NCBI GenBank assembly: GCA_028753945.1
Contig: JAPNXP010000008.1
Location: 3,844,001-3,908,000, forward strand
Direction: 5' to 3'
Length of the DNA: 64,000 nt
DNA from: Hexactinellida sp. DTS-2022
Lineage: Eukaryota; Porifera; Hexactinellida
How positions within the stretch are numbered: position 1 is the first letter of the stretch; each line of letters begins with the position of its first letter. The notes below the pieces were generated by a model. It searched no databases and was not told the origin of the DNA. It worked only from the letters and a program-made list of their open reading frames with translations. The translations under genes were made by a program, and so were the position numbers. Positions 50,601 through 58,400 of this stretch are shown one piece after another.

Positions 50601-53600
50601 TTCTTACCTCTTAGACCGTATTTCATTTGTATGTACTACAAATGATTACCTGCCCTGTATTTAGTTCCTGCTCCACCTGCAGTATCTGGCCTGTCTGCTA
50701 GTCCCATCTCCTCCAGTCGCATCAGCTACTCCTTCTCCCCCTACCAGTTGAGTAGCGGAACTGTGTACAACTACCTCATCTGTCTGAAGTTGACTGCTAG
50801 TCAGGATTTCTGTGACGTGTTTGAAGAAATCCCTGCAACAGAGACCAGCTACATTGTTGGTTCTCTGAATGCTAGCACTCTCTACTATGCTACCATAACT
50901 GCAAACACCTCTCTCGGTCTGTCTGAGGAGAGTGGGGCTGTACCAGCTAGCACACTGGATGGTTAGTTGTTCGACTTTAATGACTCATTCTGGCTTTATT
51001 ATGCCATCTATTTTTGCTATTTGGAATAGACTCCTGTACGGTTGATGGGCCATAGCCTTATCAATCCGTAGTTTGTTTAAGTTGCTAACTTCTATTGATT
51101 ATGTAATACATGAAGTTCAAAATAGGTTTCCAAATGATTAACCGTGTTTTTGCTGTATACTATTCCTTTTTCAAAAAAAGTGTGCCTGAATTGATTACAT
51201 TTCTAGTATGTAAAAATTGTTTCCATCCCATTGCTTGCTTGTACTGTTTAAGTCCAGGTCCTGAAATTCATAGTGAATGAAAATTCCCCGTCCATGTTTT
51301 GTAACCGCCTCTGCATAGCATGTCGTCCTGGGGTTTATCTAGATTCCTGGCCGGCACTTTAGGTGCAAGCCATGTATCGGTAGAGGTGCAAAAGTGCTTG
51401 CAGTGTGATTCCATTTAGGTGCCGGGTTGGCACTTTGGTGCCAGTTCTCTGACAATATTTTTTGGCGATAGAAATTCCTAAATTAATCCATGCTTACGTA
51501 CCATACATATTTTACCTCCTTCAAATAATGCTTCATCATTGAATTATAGCGACTATCTATTATGCCTGACACCTTTAGGGTGCCTCAAAATTTACATCTA
51601 TAAAATTATTGCTGGAAAAGAAGACCCGAGATAAACCTTGATGTCACCCTATCTATCTATTGTTAATTTATGTATTTATCTGTAGAACCACCCAAATGCA
51701 CCACGAAAGTGGACTTGGAATTGGTCATCGACATTACCGGCAGCCTCACGCTGGCGGGGTTTCAGAGAGAAGTTGCGTTGGCAATTGACATCATTGAGAG
51801 CTTCAGAAATGAAGTTGGTAGCTCAGACAATCGGGTTGGGTTCCTATTCTTCAACATTGCAGTTCAATTCCCAGCAGCGTTTTCCTCCGACATAGACAGC
51901 GTTATTGCCGCTCTGAATAGCATCCCTTATCTCCGTGGCGGCACCAACCTGGTAGCCCCGCTGGATTACCTCCTGAGTGATGTGTTCACTGCTGCCACTC
52001 GTCGTGCCGGCGCCCAGAGGGTGGCTCTGTACTTAACTGACGGCAAACAGAGTGTGGACCCTGCGCCTGGCGCGACAATTGCTGAGACAGAAGGAATCCT
52101 CGGGGAGCTCTCTGGCCGGCTCCAGGACGAACAGGATGTCAGACTTGTTGTGATCGGACTGGGAACTGGCATCGATGAAGTTCAGCTGAGAGCTATTGCC
52201 ACAGACCCGGACTCAACTAACTTTTTCCTATTCGACACTTTCGAAGCAGCTGACAGTAGCATCTCCGCTATAAGCGACAGTCTCTGTGTAGAAGGTAATG
52301 CGATGGGTTACTTTAACGTCTATAGTTTACTTGCTTGAACTTAATATAAAGTCGTTGATCATTGGGATAGAGAGAAATGTAACTTTTTCATCCTCAAACA
52401 ATGAGTGCAACTAAAATCAACAAACTTATCAATATTTTGTCAGCAATCTCAGCATTGTCAAAGTAGTCAATCATTTATTGGCAGAATCTACGATGTTGAT
52501 TAATTTGACAAAAATACCGGCGGAAGTTAATGCAAGTTAAGAGTGGAGATTTTGCATGTCTAATTAAGGGAGCATAAAATGTCAAACCACGATGGAATCT
52601 GTACTAAAAATATTTCCCTAAATATCACCATGAATGGCAAGCAGGATAAACATCCCGGTCTATAATCCGTATTTCGATTGTCCTTTAATTGAACGAGCCC
52701 TTCGTTCTCGGTCGCTTTGCGACAGTTCGGCGCTTCACGCCTCATTGACGACTGCTGCGCGGCCTTACTACGCCTTGAAACTAATCATTTAGAATTATAC
52801 ATCTCTGTGGATATTAAATATATTCCTATTAAAGTCCCCCTAATAAGAATGCTATATTTGTTTGGGAAATTCAAATCCTCCCATTAGTAGCTCAATAAAT
52901 TCAGTTGCACGATAAAGATAGCTCGAATTCAAATAATACTGAAAGAAAAACATGCAATAGAATAGACAAATGATTGATAGGTTAGATGAATTTATTTTCA
53001 ATCAATCAAATTGCAGCCTCAGAAAATCTTTCTATTAGCATTAGCTATACTTCATACTAATTGAATGAAGTGTAGCTAATAGTGCTAATCCATACTAACA
53101 AACCCTCGAATTTATTGCCTAACATATTTTGTGACCTTTAAATGTGAATATTTGTCTTAAAAAACCAATAGATCGTTGTCGCAGTACAAAATTACCCCTG
53201 TATACAAATTTTCAGCTTTCTGGGACTCGTAGTCTTTCCAATTCTATCTGTACAAACAAACACACATACAACAATTGTGCCTTTAATATACATAGAAGTA
53301 TTACAAATGATTACCTGCCCTGTATTTAGCTCCTGCTCCACCTGCTGTATCTGGCCTGTCTGCTAGTCCCATCTCCTCCAGTCGCATCAGCTACTCCTTC
53401 TCTCCCTACCAGTTGAGTAGCGGAACTGTGTACAACTACCTCATCTGTCTGAAGTTGACTGCTAGTCAGGATTTCTGTGACGTGTTTGAAGAAATCCCTG
53501 CAGCAGAGACCAGCTACATTGTTGGTTCTCTGAATGCTAGCACTCTCTACTATGCTACCATAACTGCAAACACCTCTCTCGGTCTGTCTGAGGAGAGTGG

Positions 53601-55218
53601 GGCTGTACCAGCTAGCACACTGGATGGTTAGTTGTTCGACTTTAATGACTCATTTTTGGCTTTATTATGCCATCTATTTTTTGCTATTTGGCATAGACTC
53701 CTGTACGGTTGATGGGGCCATAGCCTTATTATCAATGCATAGTTTGTTTATGTTGCTATCCTCTATTGATTATAGTGCAAGTGGTTCAAAATAGGTTTCC
53801 AATCACTGACCATGTTTCTGCTATATACCAGGGTTTTTTATGGCCGATCTTGGCGTAAATTTTGCACCAAGATCTTTTAGAGTTCACCACGATTCGGGCC
53901 GGCCGCGGCCGCTGCTGTGTTGAGTTACACCAAGGTCTCTCAACCTTAAAAAAACCGTGTAATATACTATTCCCTTTTGACAAAAAACGGGTGCCTGAAT
54001 TGATTGCACTCTTTACTAATGTAAAGATTGTTTATTATCCCATTGCAAGTTTGACCTGGATAAGTCCAGTTCCTGAAATTCATAGATTAGAAAAATGTCC
54101 CGTCCAGGTTTTGTGATCACCATTGGATAGCATGTCGCCCTATCTGTCTATTGTTTATTTATGTATTTCTCTGTAGAACCAACCAAATGCACCACGAAAG
54201 TGGACTTGGAATTGGTCATCGATATTACCGGCAGCCTCACGCTGGCGGGGTTTCAGAGAGAAGTTGCGTTGGCAATTGACATCATTGAGAGCTTCAGAAA
54301 TGAAGTTGGTAGCTCAGACAATCGGGTTGGGTTCCTATTCTTCAACATTGCAGTTCGATTCCCAGCAGCCTTTTCCTCCGACATAGACAGCGTTATTGCC
54401 GCTCTGAATAGCATCCCTTATCTCCGTGGCGGCACCAACCTGGTAGCCCCGCTGGATTACCTCCTGAGTGATGTGTTCACTGCTGCCACTCGTCGTGCCG
54501 GCGCCCAGAGGGTGGCTCTGTACTTAACTGACGGCAGACAGAGTGTGGACCCTGCGCCTGGCGCGACAATTGCTGAGACAGAAGGAATCCTCGGGGAGCT
54601 CTCTGGCCGGCTCCAGGACGAACAGGATGTCAGACTTGTTGTGATCGGACTGGGAACTGGCATCGATGAAGTTCAGCTGAGAGCTATTGCCACAGACCCG
54701 GACTCAAATAACTTTTTCCTGTTCGACACTTTCGATGAAGCTGACAGTAGCATCTCCGCTATAAGCGACAGTCTCTGTGTGGAAGGTAATGCGATTAGTT
54801 TCCTTAACTCCCACACTTTTATCATATTTAGTACCTAGTTATTGTTTGCTGTATTTTAACTTTTATATTTATCGAAATGTCTCTATCTCTAGCCCCAAAA
54901 TTGAATGTCGTTGACCGCAGTCAAACTAGTCTCACTGTTAGCTTGGATTTTGATGCGCTTGATAATCTTGATCCAAACCTTATTGAAACTGTGTTACTCT
55001 GCTTGAGTGTGAGTCAAGATGTGAGTGGAATGTGTGAGATCAACAGGACACTCTCTGTGAGTGAGCTTATGGCTGGGAATTACCAGATCGGCGGTCTCGA
55101 ACCTTCTACCGACTACTACATAACGCTATCAGTACGCTACTTATCTTCTCTAATAACATCAAACAGTGTGATGGGATCAACTGCTTCTATTGATACAGGT
55201 TTGTTTTTTGATCAATAG
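23692..55218 (+). CDS. Giant secreted FN3 / vWA repeat protein (29 FN3 and 9 vWA domains)
   Basis: Exons in order: 23692-23743 signal peptide (MNIRFVIIFVLVLFAHA); 24605-24919 and 24983-25279, one FN3 domain each; 29181-34373, 18 FN3 domains in one exon; then vWA 35062-35670, FN3 36200-36496, vWA 37185-37793, FN3 38323-38619, vWA 39308-39916, FN3 40836-41132, vWA 41841-42449, FN3 42979-43275, vWA 44251-44859, FN3 45462-45758, vWA 46867-47475, FN3 48546-48842, vWA 49554-50162, FN3 50665-50961, vWA 51686-52294, FN3 53330-53626, vWA 54177-54785, and FN3-like 54893-55218. Every internal border is phase 1, so the frame closes at about 4,680 aa. I ended it at the in-frame TAG 55216-55218; the GT at 55199 could instead splice to 55746. 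Each vWA has a MIDAS-like DITGS, GATN/GGTN and LTDG set. No membrane segment is seen, so a matrix or adhesion role is inferred. The combination recalls FACIT collagens but no orthologue was recognised. Confidence 0.85.
24605..25279 (+). other. First two FN3 exons of the giant gene
   Basis: 24605-24919 encodes VEGLSAINQSSHQILITWSA, with YRICLSRSSLATACEI and TLYYIRIEVRIVD. 24983-25279 encodes SPATISADSVSPTEIRVSWT, with NYYVCIREINDESC and GLKPDTLYKIRVRAENSAG. Both have the FN3 Trp, the Tyr of strand C and the L/Y-x-I/V pattern. Both are symmetric phase 1-1 exons and, unlike the later array, clearly diverged from each other. Confidence 0.88.
25289..25690 (+). mobile_element. Family H element in the third intron of the FN3/vWA gene
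   Basis: Begins TCTATATTATTACAACTCGA 10 nt after the donor. It shares ATTAAAGTGATGGGGGAATA and AAACAAGTATGCTGAT with the copy at 20541, and ends around GAACGAGACCGAAGGACCCG. Confidence 0.7.
26401..28019. mobile_element. 1.6-kb foldback element: two ~782-bp inverted arms with 4-bp target duplication
   Basis: Left arm 26401-27183 and right arm 27238-28019 are reverse complements that look perfect or nearly so, around a 54-bp spacer. The termini are TGTTTCGTACGATTATGATT and its complement, containing short CGATTATGATTCACTGTA subrepeats. GTTC flanks both sides (26397-26400, 28020-28023). The flanks re-join to the sequence of a neighbouring repeat copy at about 25845-25865 (GTGTTAGTTCCATA), giving a natural empty site. 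No ORF of note lies inside. Confidence 0.93.
28159..28282. mobile_element. Palindromic MITE, GAAATTAACGCG type, copy 1
   Basis: Ends ACCTTATTATAGGAAATTAA and its exact complement. Inside, the phrase CGCCATGAAATTAACGCGAA and its inverse repeat, so most of the 124 bp can fold on itself. Confidence 0.85.
28313..28560. mobile_element. MITE with GGCGCCGAAA termini
   Basis: Left end CATGGGCGCCGAAACTC, right end CCTTTCGGCGCCTATG, inverted. It includes runs of C and G (GGGGGGGTG, CCCCCCCC). It resembles the smaller element at 47996-48104 in its GGCGCC ends. Confidence 0.7.
28638..28729. mobile_element. Palindromic MITE, GAAATTAACGCG type, copy 2
   Basis: A shorter 92-bp copy of the element at 28159-28282, lacking one internal arm segment. 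It ends CACGTTAATTTCCTATAATA. Confidence 0.82.
29181..34373 (+). repeat. Single 5.2-kb exon with 17 near-identical FN3 repeats (288-bp unit) plus one divergent FN3
   Basis: Each unit encodes about 96 aa of the form LPAISGLSASVDLPNVVLTW, then YYYVCVRRD, SLATLDPSQTSYTVTGLTEP and GVYYISVYAETDGGM. Units differ only at a few fixed places: SVDL/SVNL/SGNL, WNAY/WSAY/WSNY, ANVAYYY/VTVSYYY, DPTSSDC/DSPSGDC/DSISNDC and the C-terminal strand. Units 4-6 and 10-12 match as a block, 1,728 bp (six units) apart. The 18th domain (34084-34373) is the SPISSSRISYSFSPYQLSSG type found in the later modules. The exon is phase 1 at both ends. Confidence 0.95.
34780..34919. mobile_element. hAT-type MITE in modules 1-3
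   Basis: 140 bp, starts CAGTGTTTTTTTAAAGG and ends CCTTTAATAAACACTG, with the 8-bp duplication ATCCCATT at 34772-34779 and 34920-34927. The same element occurs at 36903-37042 and 39026-39165. Module 9 has the empty site. Confidence 0.92.
35722..35902. mobile_element. TAGGGCTG-ended element (family D)
   Basis: Starts TAGGGCTAATACGAATTTTC and ends CGTTTCAGCCCTA. The interior is full of CGAACGAATATTCG motifs. Related copies: 37845-38025, 42501-42681, 44995-45350, 50214-50370 and the nested pair at 39968-40542. The 8-bp target duplication of the nested copy points to hAT. Confidence 0.8.
35924..36067. mobile_element. Truncated family A MITE (module 1; same at 38047-38190 and 42703-42846)
   Basis: Begins CAGTCGACTCCGCTTATTAG after TA but breaks off after TTGGGTCAAAGTA without the right terminus. 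The same truncation point in three modules shows that it was copied with the module. Confidence 0.8.
36497..38619 (+). repeat. Module 2: vWA2 (37185-37793) and FN3 (38323-38619)
   Basis: Appears identical to module 1 over its full 2,123-bp length, introns and inserted elements included. The translated vWA and FN3 exons are the same, residue for residue. Confidence 0.92.
39968..40542. mobile_element. Family D element containing a nested family D copy (40097-40509)
   Basis: The outer element starts TAGGGCTGGAACGAATTTGC and ends TTCGTTTCAACCCTA. The inner one starts TAGGGCTGAAACGAATATTC, ends CGTTTCAGCCCTA and is bracketed by the 8-bp duplication ATTCTAAT (40089-40096, 40510-40517). Confidence 0.9.
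40564..40744. mobile_element. Full-length family A pogo/Tigger-like MITE (module 3)
   Basis: 181 bp between TA dinucleotides, starts CAGTCACTCCGCTTAATAGA and ends TATTAAGAGGAGTCGACTG. It has two internal TTTCTCCGCTTAAT blocks. Confidence 0.88.
41133..43275 (+). repeat. Module 4: vWA4 (41841-42449) and FN3 (42979-43275)
   Basis: The vWA protein equals vWA1 (DEVRF, GATN). The first intron is of a different, shorter-element type: it lacks the 34780-type MITE and shares GCAAGCCAGGCTTCGG with modules 5-8. The second intron returns to the module 1 form, with the TAGGGCTG element (42501-42681) and truncated family A MITE (42703-42846), so the module is mosaic. Confidence 0.92.
43276..45758 (+). repeat. 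Module 5: vWA5 (44251-44859) and FN3 (45462-45758)
   Basis: vWA5 has DEVRF and GATN, with FDAADSSIATISDS near the end. The first intron contains a 306-bp MITE (43447-43752). The second contains a TAGGCTGAAACG-ended element (44995-45350) and no family A copy. Confidence 0.92.
43447..43752. mobile_element. 306-bp TA-flanked MITE (family E), module 5
   Basis: Termini CAGTACACTCTCGCTAATCC and its complement GGATTAGCGAGGGTGTACTG, flanked by TA. An internally deleted copy is at 45928-46218 in module 6. Confidence 0.88.
45928..46218. mobile_element. Family E MITE, module 6
   Basis: Same termini as 43447-43752 with TA flanks. It lacks a short stretch after AATAATTTTGG and carries an extra CCTTTTTAATCC. 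It is at the equivalent intron position, so it was inherited by duplication. Confidence 0.85.
46501..46625. mobile_element. Family B pogo-like MITE, module 6 only
   Basis: Starts CAGTGGATGCCGGTTATAAG and ends TATATCCGACATCTACTG, flanked by TA (46499-46500, 46626-46627). Equivalent introns of modules 4, 5 and 7 read TTTGGTGCCAGTT or similar without it. Confidence 0.88.
47871..48512 (-). mobile_element. Family H element, inverted, module 6
   Basis: On the minus strand it starts TCTACGTATATATTAATGGC followed by GTCTGTTTGTTTATTTGTCC, and ends CGACCGAGAACGAAGGGCTC. The related copy at 52687-53296 in module 8 shows that it was present before those modules separated. Confidence 0.65.
47996..48104. 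mobile_element. 109-bp GGCGCC-ended MITE with 8-bp target duplication
   Basis: Left end CATAGGCGCCAACTT, right end AAGTTGGCGCCCATG, flanked by GTGGTGTA (47988-47995, 48105-48112). Module 8 has the same flanks without it near 52808. Confidence 0.9.
48843..50961 (+). repeat. Module 7: vWA7 (49554-50162) and FN3 (50665-50961)
   Basis: vWA7 differs most: FFNIAVQFPAAF, RGGTN, FTDATRRTGAQ and a CAEG end. The second intron has the TAGAGCTG element (50214-50370) and a full family A MITE (50392-50573), as in module 3. The FN3 exon reads CDVFEE and EESGAV. Confidence 0.92.
50392..50573. mobile_element. Full-length family A MITE, module 7
   Basis: Starts CAGTCGACTTCGCTTAATAG and ends TATTAAGAGGAGTCGACTG between TA dinucleotides. 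It is almost the same as the module 3 copy at 40564-40744 and in the same intron position. Confidence 0.88.
50962..53626 (+). repeat. Module 8: vWA8 (51686-52294) and FN3 (53330-53626)
   Basis: vWA8 has FFNIAVQFPAAF and RGGTN. The second intron matches module 6 (inverted family H at 52687-53296) but lacks the GGCGCC MITE, leaving an empty site near 52808. The FN3 exon starts APAPPAVSG and has IPAAETSY. Confidence 0.92.
52687..53296 (-). mobile_element. Family H element, inverted, module 8
   Basis: Diverged copy of 47871-48512, starting from the AATTGAACGAGCCCTTCGTT block and ending with the TTGTGCCTTTAATATACATA block. It has an extra segment near 53030-53120. Confidence 0.62.
53627..55218 (+). 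repeat. Module 9: vWA9 (54177-54785) and terminal FN3-like exon (54893-55218)
   Basis: vWA9 starts EPTKCTTK and has FFNIAVRFPAAF, RGGTN, LTDGRQSVDP and FDEADSS. Its first intron is related to modules 1-3 but lacks the 140-bp MITE, with the uninterrupted target ATCCCATT at 54037-54044. The last exon is a diverged FN3-like domain (LNVVDRSQTSLTVSLDFDAL, GLEPSTDYYITLSVRYLSS). If the GT at 55199 is not used, translation stops after DTGLFFDQ. Confidence 0.85.
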
Positions 55219-55370
55219 TTCTATAATTCATGGTACCAGATATATATTTACTTTGAAGCATTTATGTACTTGTTCATATTCTTGGCACCTAATTTGAGCT
55301 GACCAAACTCATTAGAGAATATCTATACTGTACTGGTTATTGACTCGATCCATTATATTATCCAGCACTA

Positions 55371-55378
55371 TAAAAGAA
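55371..55378 (+). promoter_or_regulatory. TATA box of the vWA-collagen gene
   Basis: TATAAAAG 54 bp upstream of the ATG at 55425. The spacing would allow transcription to start near 55400 with a 5' UTR of about 25 nt. This supports 55425 as the start of a separate gene. Confidence 0.6.
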
Positions 55379-55424
55379 ATATATTTACTTCTAGTTAATT
55401 CTGTTCTATTTGTTGGACTCTAAA

Positions 55425-58400
55425 ATGATTGGAACTAAATTACTGATTTTATTTCTTTTCATCGTGCTCTTTTCAAGTAAGATGTCTTCTGTTTTGGAAT
55501 TGTAGATTATTTCTCTACTCCCTTTAATTGGGCCACTTTTTAACCGAGAAGATACAGGAACAAATGTCTTCCAGTTTCTGTTAATACTCAGATTATTGAC
55601 AGCTGCTTAGAACCACCTTGTACCAATTTAATGGAGTAGACATTGTGTCAATTTAATTCGTATTAAAATTGCAAGTGATACCTCTATAAATATTGAGAAT
55701 CGCAGAACTCAAATTATTTTATTCATTCTTTTAATATTTATTTAGGCCCGAGTACAACTCAGACCCCAGCCCCCACTCTGCCAACAGGTATTTTTGTCGC
55801 CATCAACAACAGTGCAGACCCTACAGATCCTACTGAGATATCATCAACTTTTCAGTCTTTCCCGATTGGATCAACTTTCCATCTTTATGAAGGACAAACA
55901 ATTAGAATAGTGGCCGAATACCAAGCACAAAATCCCAACTTGGAAGTTGTCATTACAAGATGGTATTTAAACGGTGTGGAAATCATTCTTCCCTTTTCTT
56001 TGGGTGTGGGTCAAATAGACGGTGTGGATTATACTATCTTAGCTGGATTTATTAACGGAGGCGATGTGTTTACCTACAAGGCATTAGATATGAATAGGGA
56101 TATTTTGGATCTACAGCTTTTGAGCCCAACTGAAGCAAACATAACTTTCGAGGTTGGTTCTTCTATATTAAAACATTGCACCTAATTCCTAAAAATTATT
56201 TATCACACGTAACTTTTGAGAATTTATATACAGGTAAACCTCCCAAAGCGGCACCTCCGAGAAGCGGCACAAAATCATTCTCCCGATGGGTGCCGCTTTG
56301 GGAGGTTTACCTGTAGTCGCTGAATATTTCCTATTTTGTAAAATTAATACATGCCCTTCAAGCCATGACTCTGAAACATATTTAGGTATCCCTTGAAAGC
56401 GAAAGTGACAGTGCATCCAGTGAAATCAAAGTATTTCAAATACCCACAATGACAACTACATCCGCTACTACGTCTGAAAGTACCACAGCCTCGAGTACAA
56501 CTTCAACAGCAGCTGATACAACAGCGTCCTCAACAGCAGCTGATACAACAGCTGATACAACATCATCCTCAACAGCTGCTGATACAACAGCTGATACAAC
56601 AGCGTCCTCAACAGCAGCTGATACAGCAGCTGATACAACAGCGTCCTCAACAGCTGCTGATACAACATCATCCTCAACAGCTGCTGATACAACAGCTGAT
56701 ACAACAGCGTCCTCAACAGCAGCTGATACAACAGCTGATACAACATCATCCTCAACAGTTACTCCAACACTAGGTATTCTATGGTTTGCTCTTGTATAAT
56801 ACCTTAATACGAGGCTTTATATTTCGGTCACTGCTACGGATTACTCAACTCAATTTAATTCGTATTATAATTGCTAGTGATACCTCTATAAATATTGAGA
56901 CATCCATCATCGCCGTTTCTCAAATTATTTTATTCATTCTTTTAATATTTATTTAGGCCCGAGTACAACTCAGACCCCAGCCCCCACTCTGCCAACAGGT
57001 ATTTTTGTCGCCATCACCAACAGTGCAGACCCTACAGATCCTACTGAGATATCATCAACTTTTCAGATTTTACCGATTGGATCAATTTTCCATCTTTATG
57101 AAGGACAAACAATTAGAATAGTGGCCGAATACCAATCACAAAATCCCAACTTGGAAGTTGTCATTACAAGATGGTATTTAAACGGTGTGGAAATCATTCT
57201 TCCCTTTTCTTTGGGTGTGGGTCAAATAGACGGAGTGGATTATACTATCTTAGCTGGATTTATTAACGGAGGCGATGTGTTTACCTACAAGGCATTAGAT
57301 ATGAATAGGGATATTTTGGATCTACAGCTTTTGAGCCCAACTGAAGCAAACATAACTTTCGAGGTTGGTTCTTCTATATTATAACATTACACGTAATTCC
57401 TAAAAAATATTTATCACACGTAACTATGGAGAATTTATATAGTTGCTGAATATTTCCTATTTTGTAAAATTAATACATGTCTCTTCAAGCCATGACTCTG
57501 AAACATATTTAGGTTTCCCTTGAAAGCGAAAGTGACAGTGCATCCAGTGAAATCAAAGTATTTCAAATACCCGCAATGGCAACTACATCTGCTACTACGT
57601 CTGAAAGTACCACAGCCTCGAGTACAACTTCAACAGCAGCTGATACAACAGCTGATACAACATCATCCTCAACAGCTCCAACAGTACAAGCTACAACAGC
57701 TTCCTCAACAGCAGCTGATACAACAGCGTCCTCAACAGCAGCTGATACAACAGCTTCCTCAACAGCAGCTGATACAACAGCGTCCTCAACAGCAGCTGAT
57801 ACAACAGTATCCTCAACAGCAGCTGATACAACAGTATCCTCAACAGCAGCTGATACAACAGCTGATACAACAGCATCTTCTACAGCAGCTGATACAACAG
57901 TATCCTCAACAGCAGCTGATACAACAGTATCCTCAACAGCAGCTGATACAACAGCTGATACAACAGCTGATACAACAGCATCTTCTACAGCAGCTGATAC
58001 AACACAGACTACTACAACTCAACCCTCTGTTGCTTCAATTCGTATTACAAACCGTTCAACAACTCAAAATGCCTTTGGCGTAATTGAAGGACCAATTGGA
58101 TCTTCATTCTCATTTCATGAGGGAGAAACTTTGAGGATCACTGCTACCTACGAATTCCAGAACCCGAACCAAGAAAATATTTCTACAGGGTGGTTTTTCA
58201 ACGGTGTTCAGATCATTCCTTCAGTTTCGAGCTCTCAATCTACAATTAATGGCGTTTTATACAACTCTTATTTCTTCAGTTCGAACGGCATAAGTGGGTA
58301 TGTTCATCGAGCTGTGAACTCCAATGAAGAAATTTTGCAAGCATCTGGATTGGCAATTCAATCCAGTTCAATGATCACTTTCATGGTAAGTTAAATACAC

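Larger units (their letters stand above)
55746..57630 (+). repeat. Tandem duplication (period 1,211 bp) of domain exon, intron and linker exon
   Basis: Exons 55746-56152 and 56957-57363 are both 407 nt and encode nearly the same GPSTTQTPAPTLPTGIFVAI...ITFE domain (a few changes, for example INNSAD/ITNSAD). The following introns and the first part of the Ser/Thr exons also match. Copy 1 carries an 83-bp MITE that copy 2 lacks. Confidence 0.93.

Noticed and set aside
35342..54663. Repeated 68-aa minus-strand ORF opposite every vWA exon
   Set aside because: It is an antisense shadow of the near-identical vWA coding sequence. It repeats only because the exon does, and has no independent domain or start context.
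29181..54785. CRISPR-like or satellite interpretation of the periodic repeats
   Set aside because: Periods of 288 bp and 2.1-2.7 kb are coding FN3 and vWA units with intact splice sites; there is no short-repeat/spacer pattern and the genome is eukaryotic.
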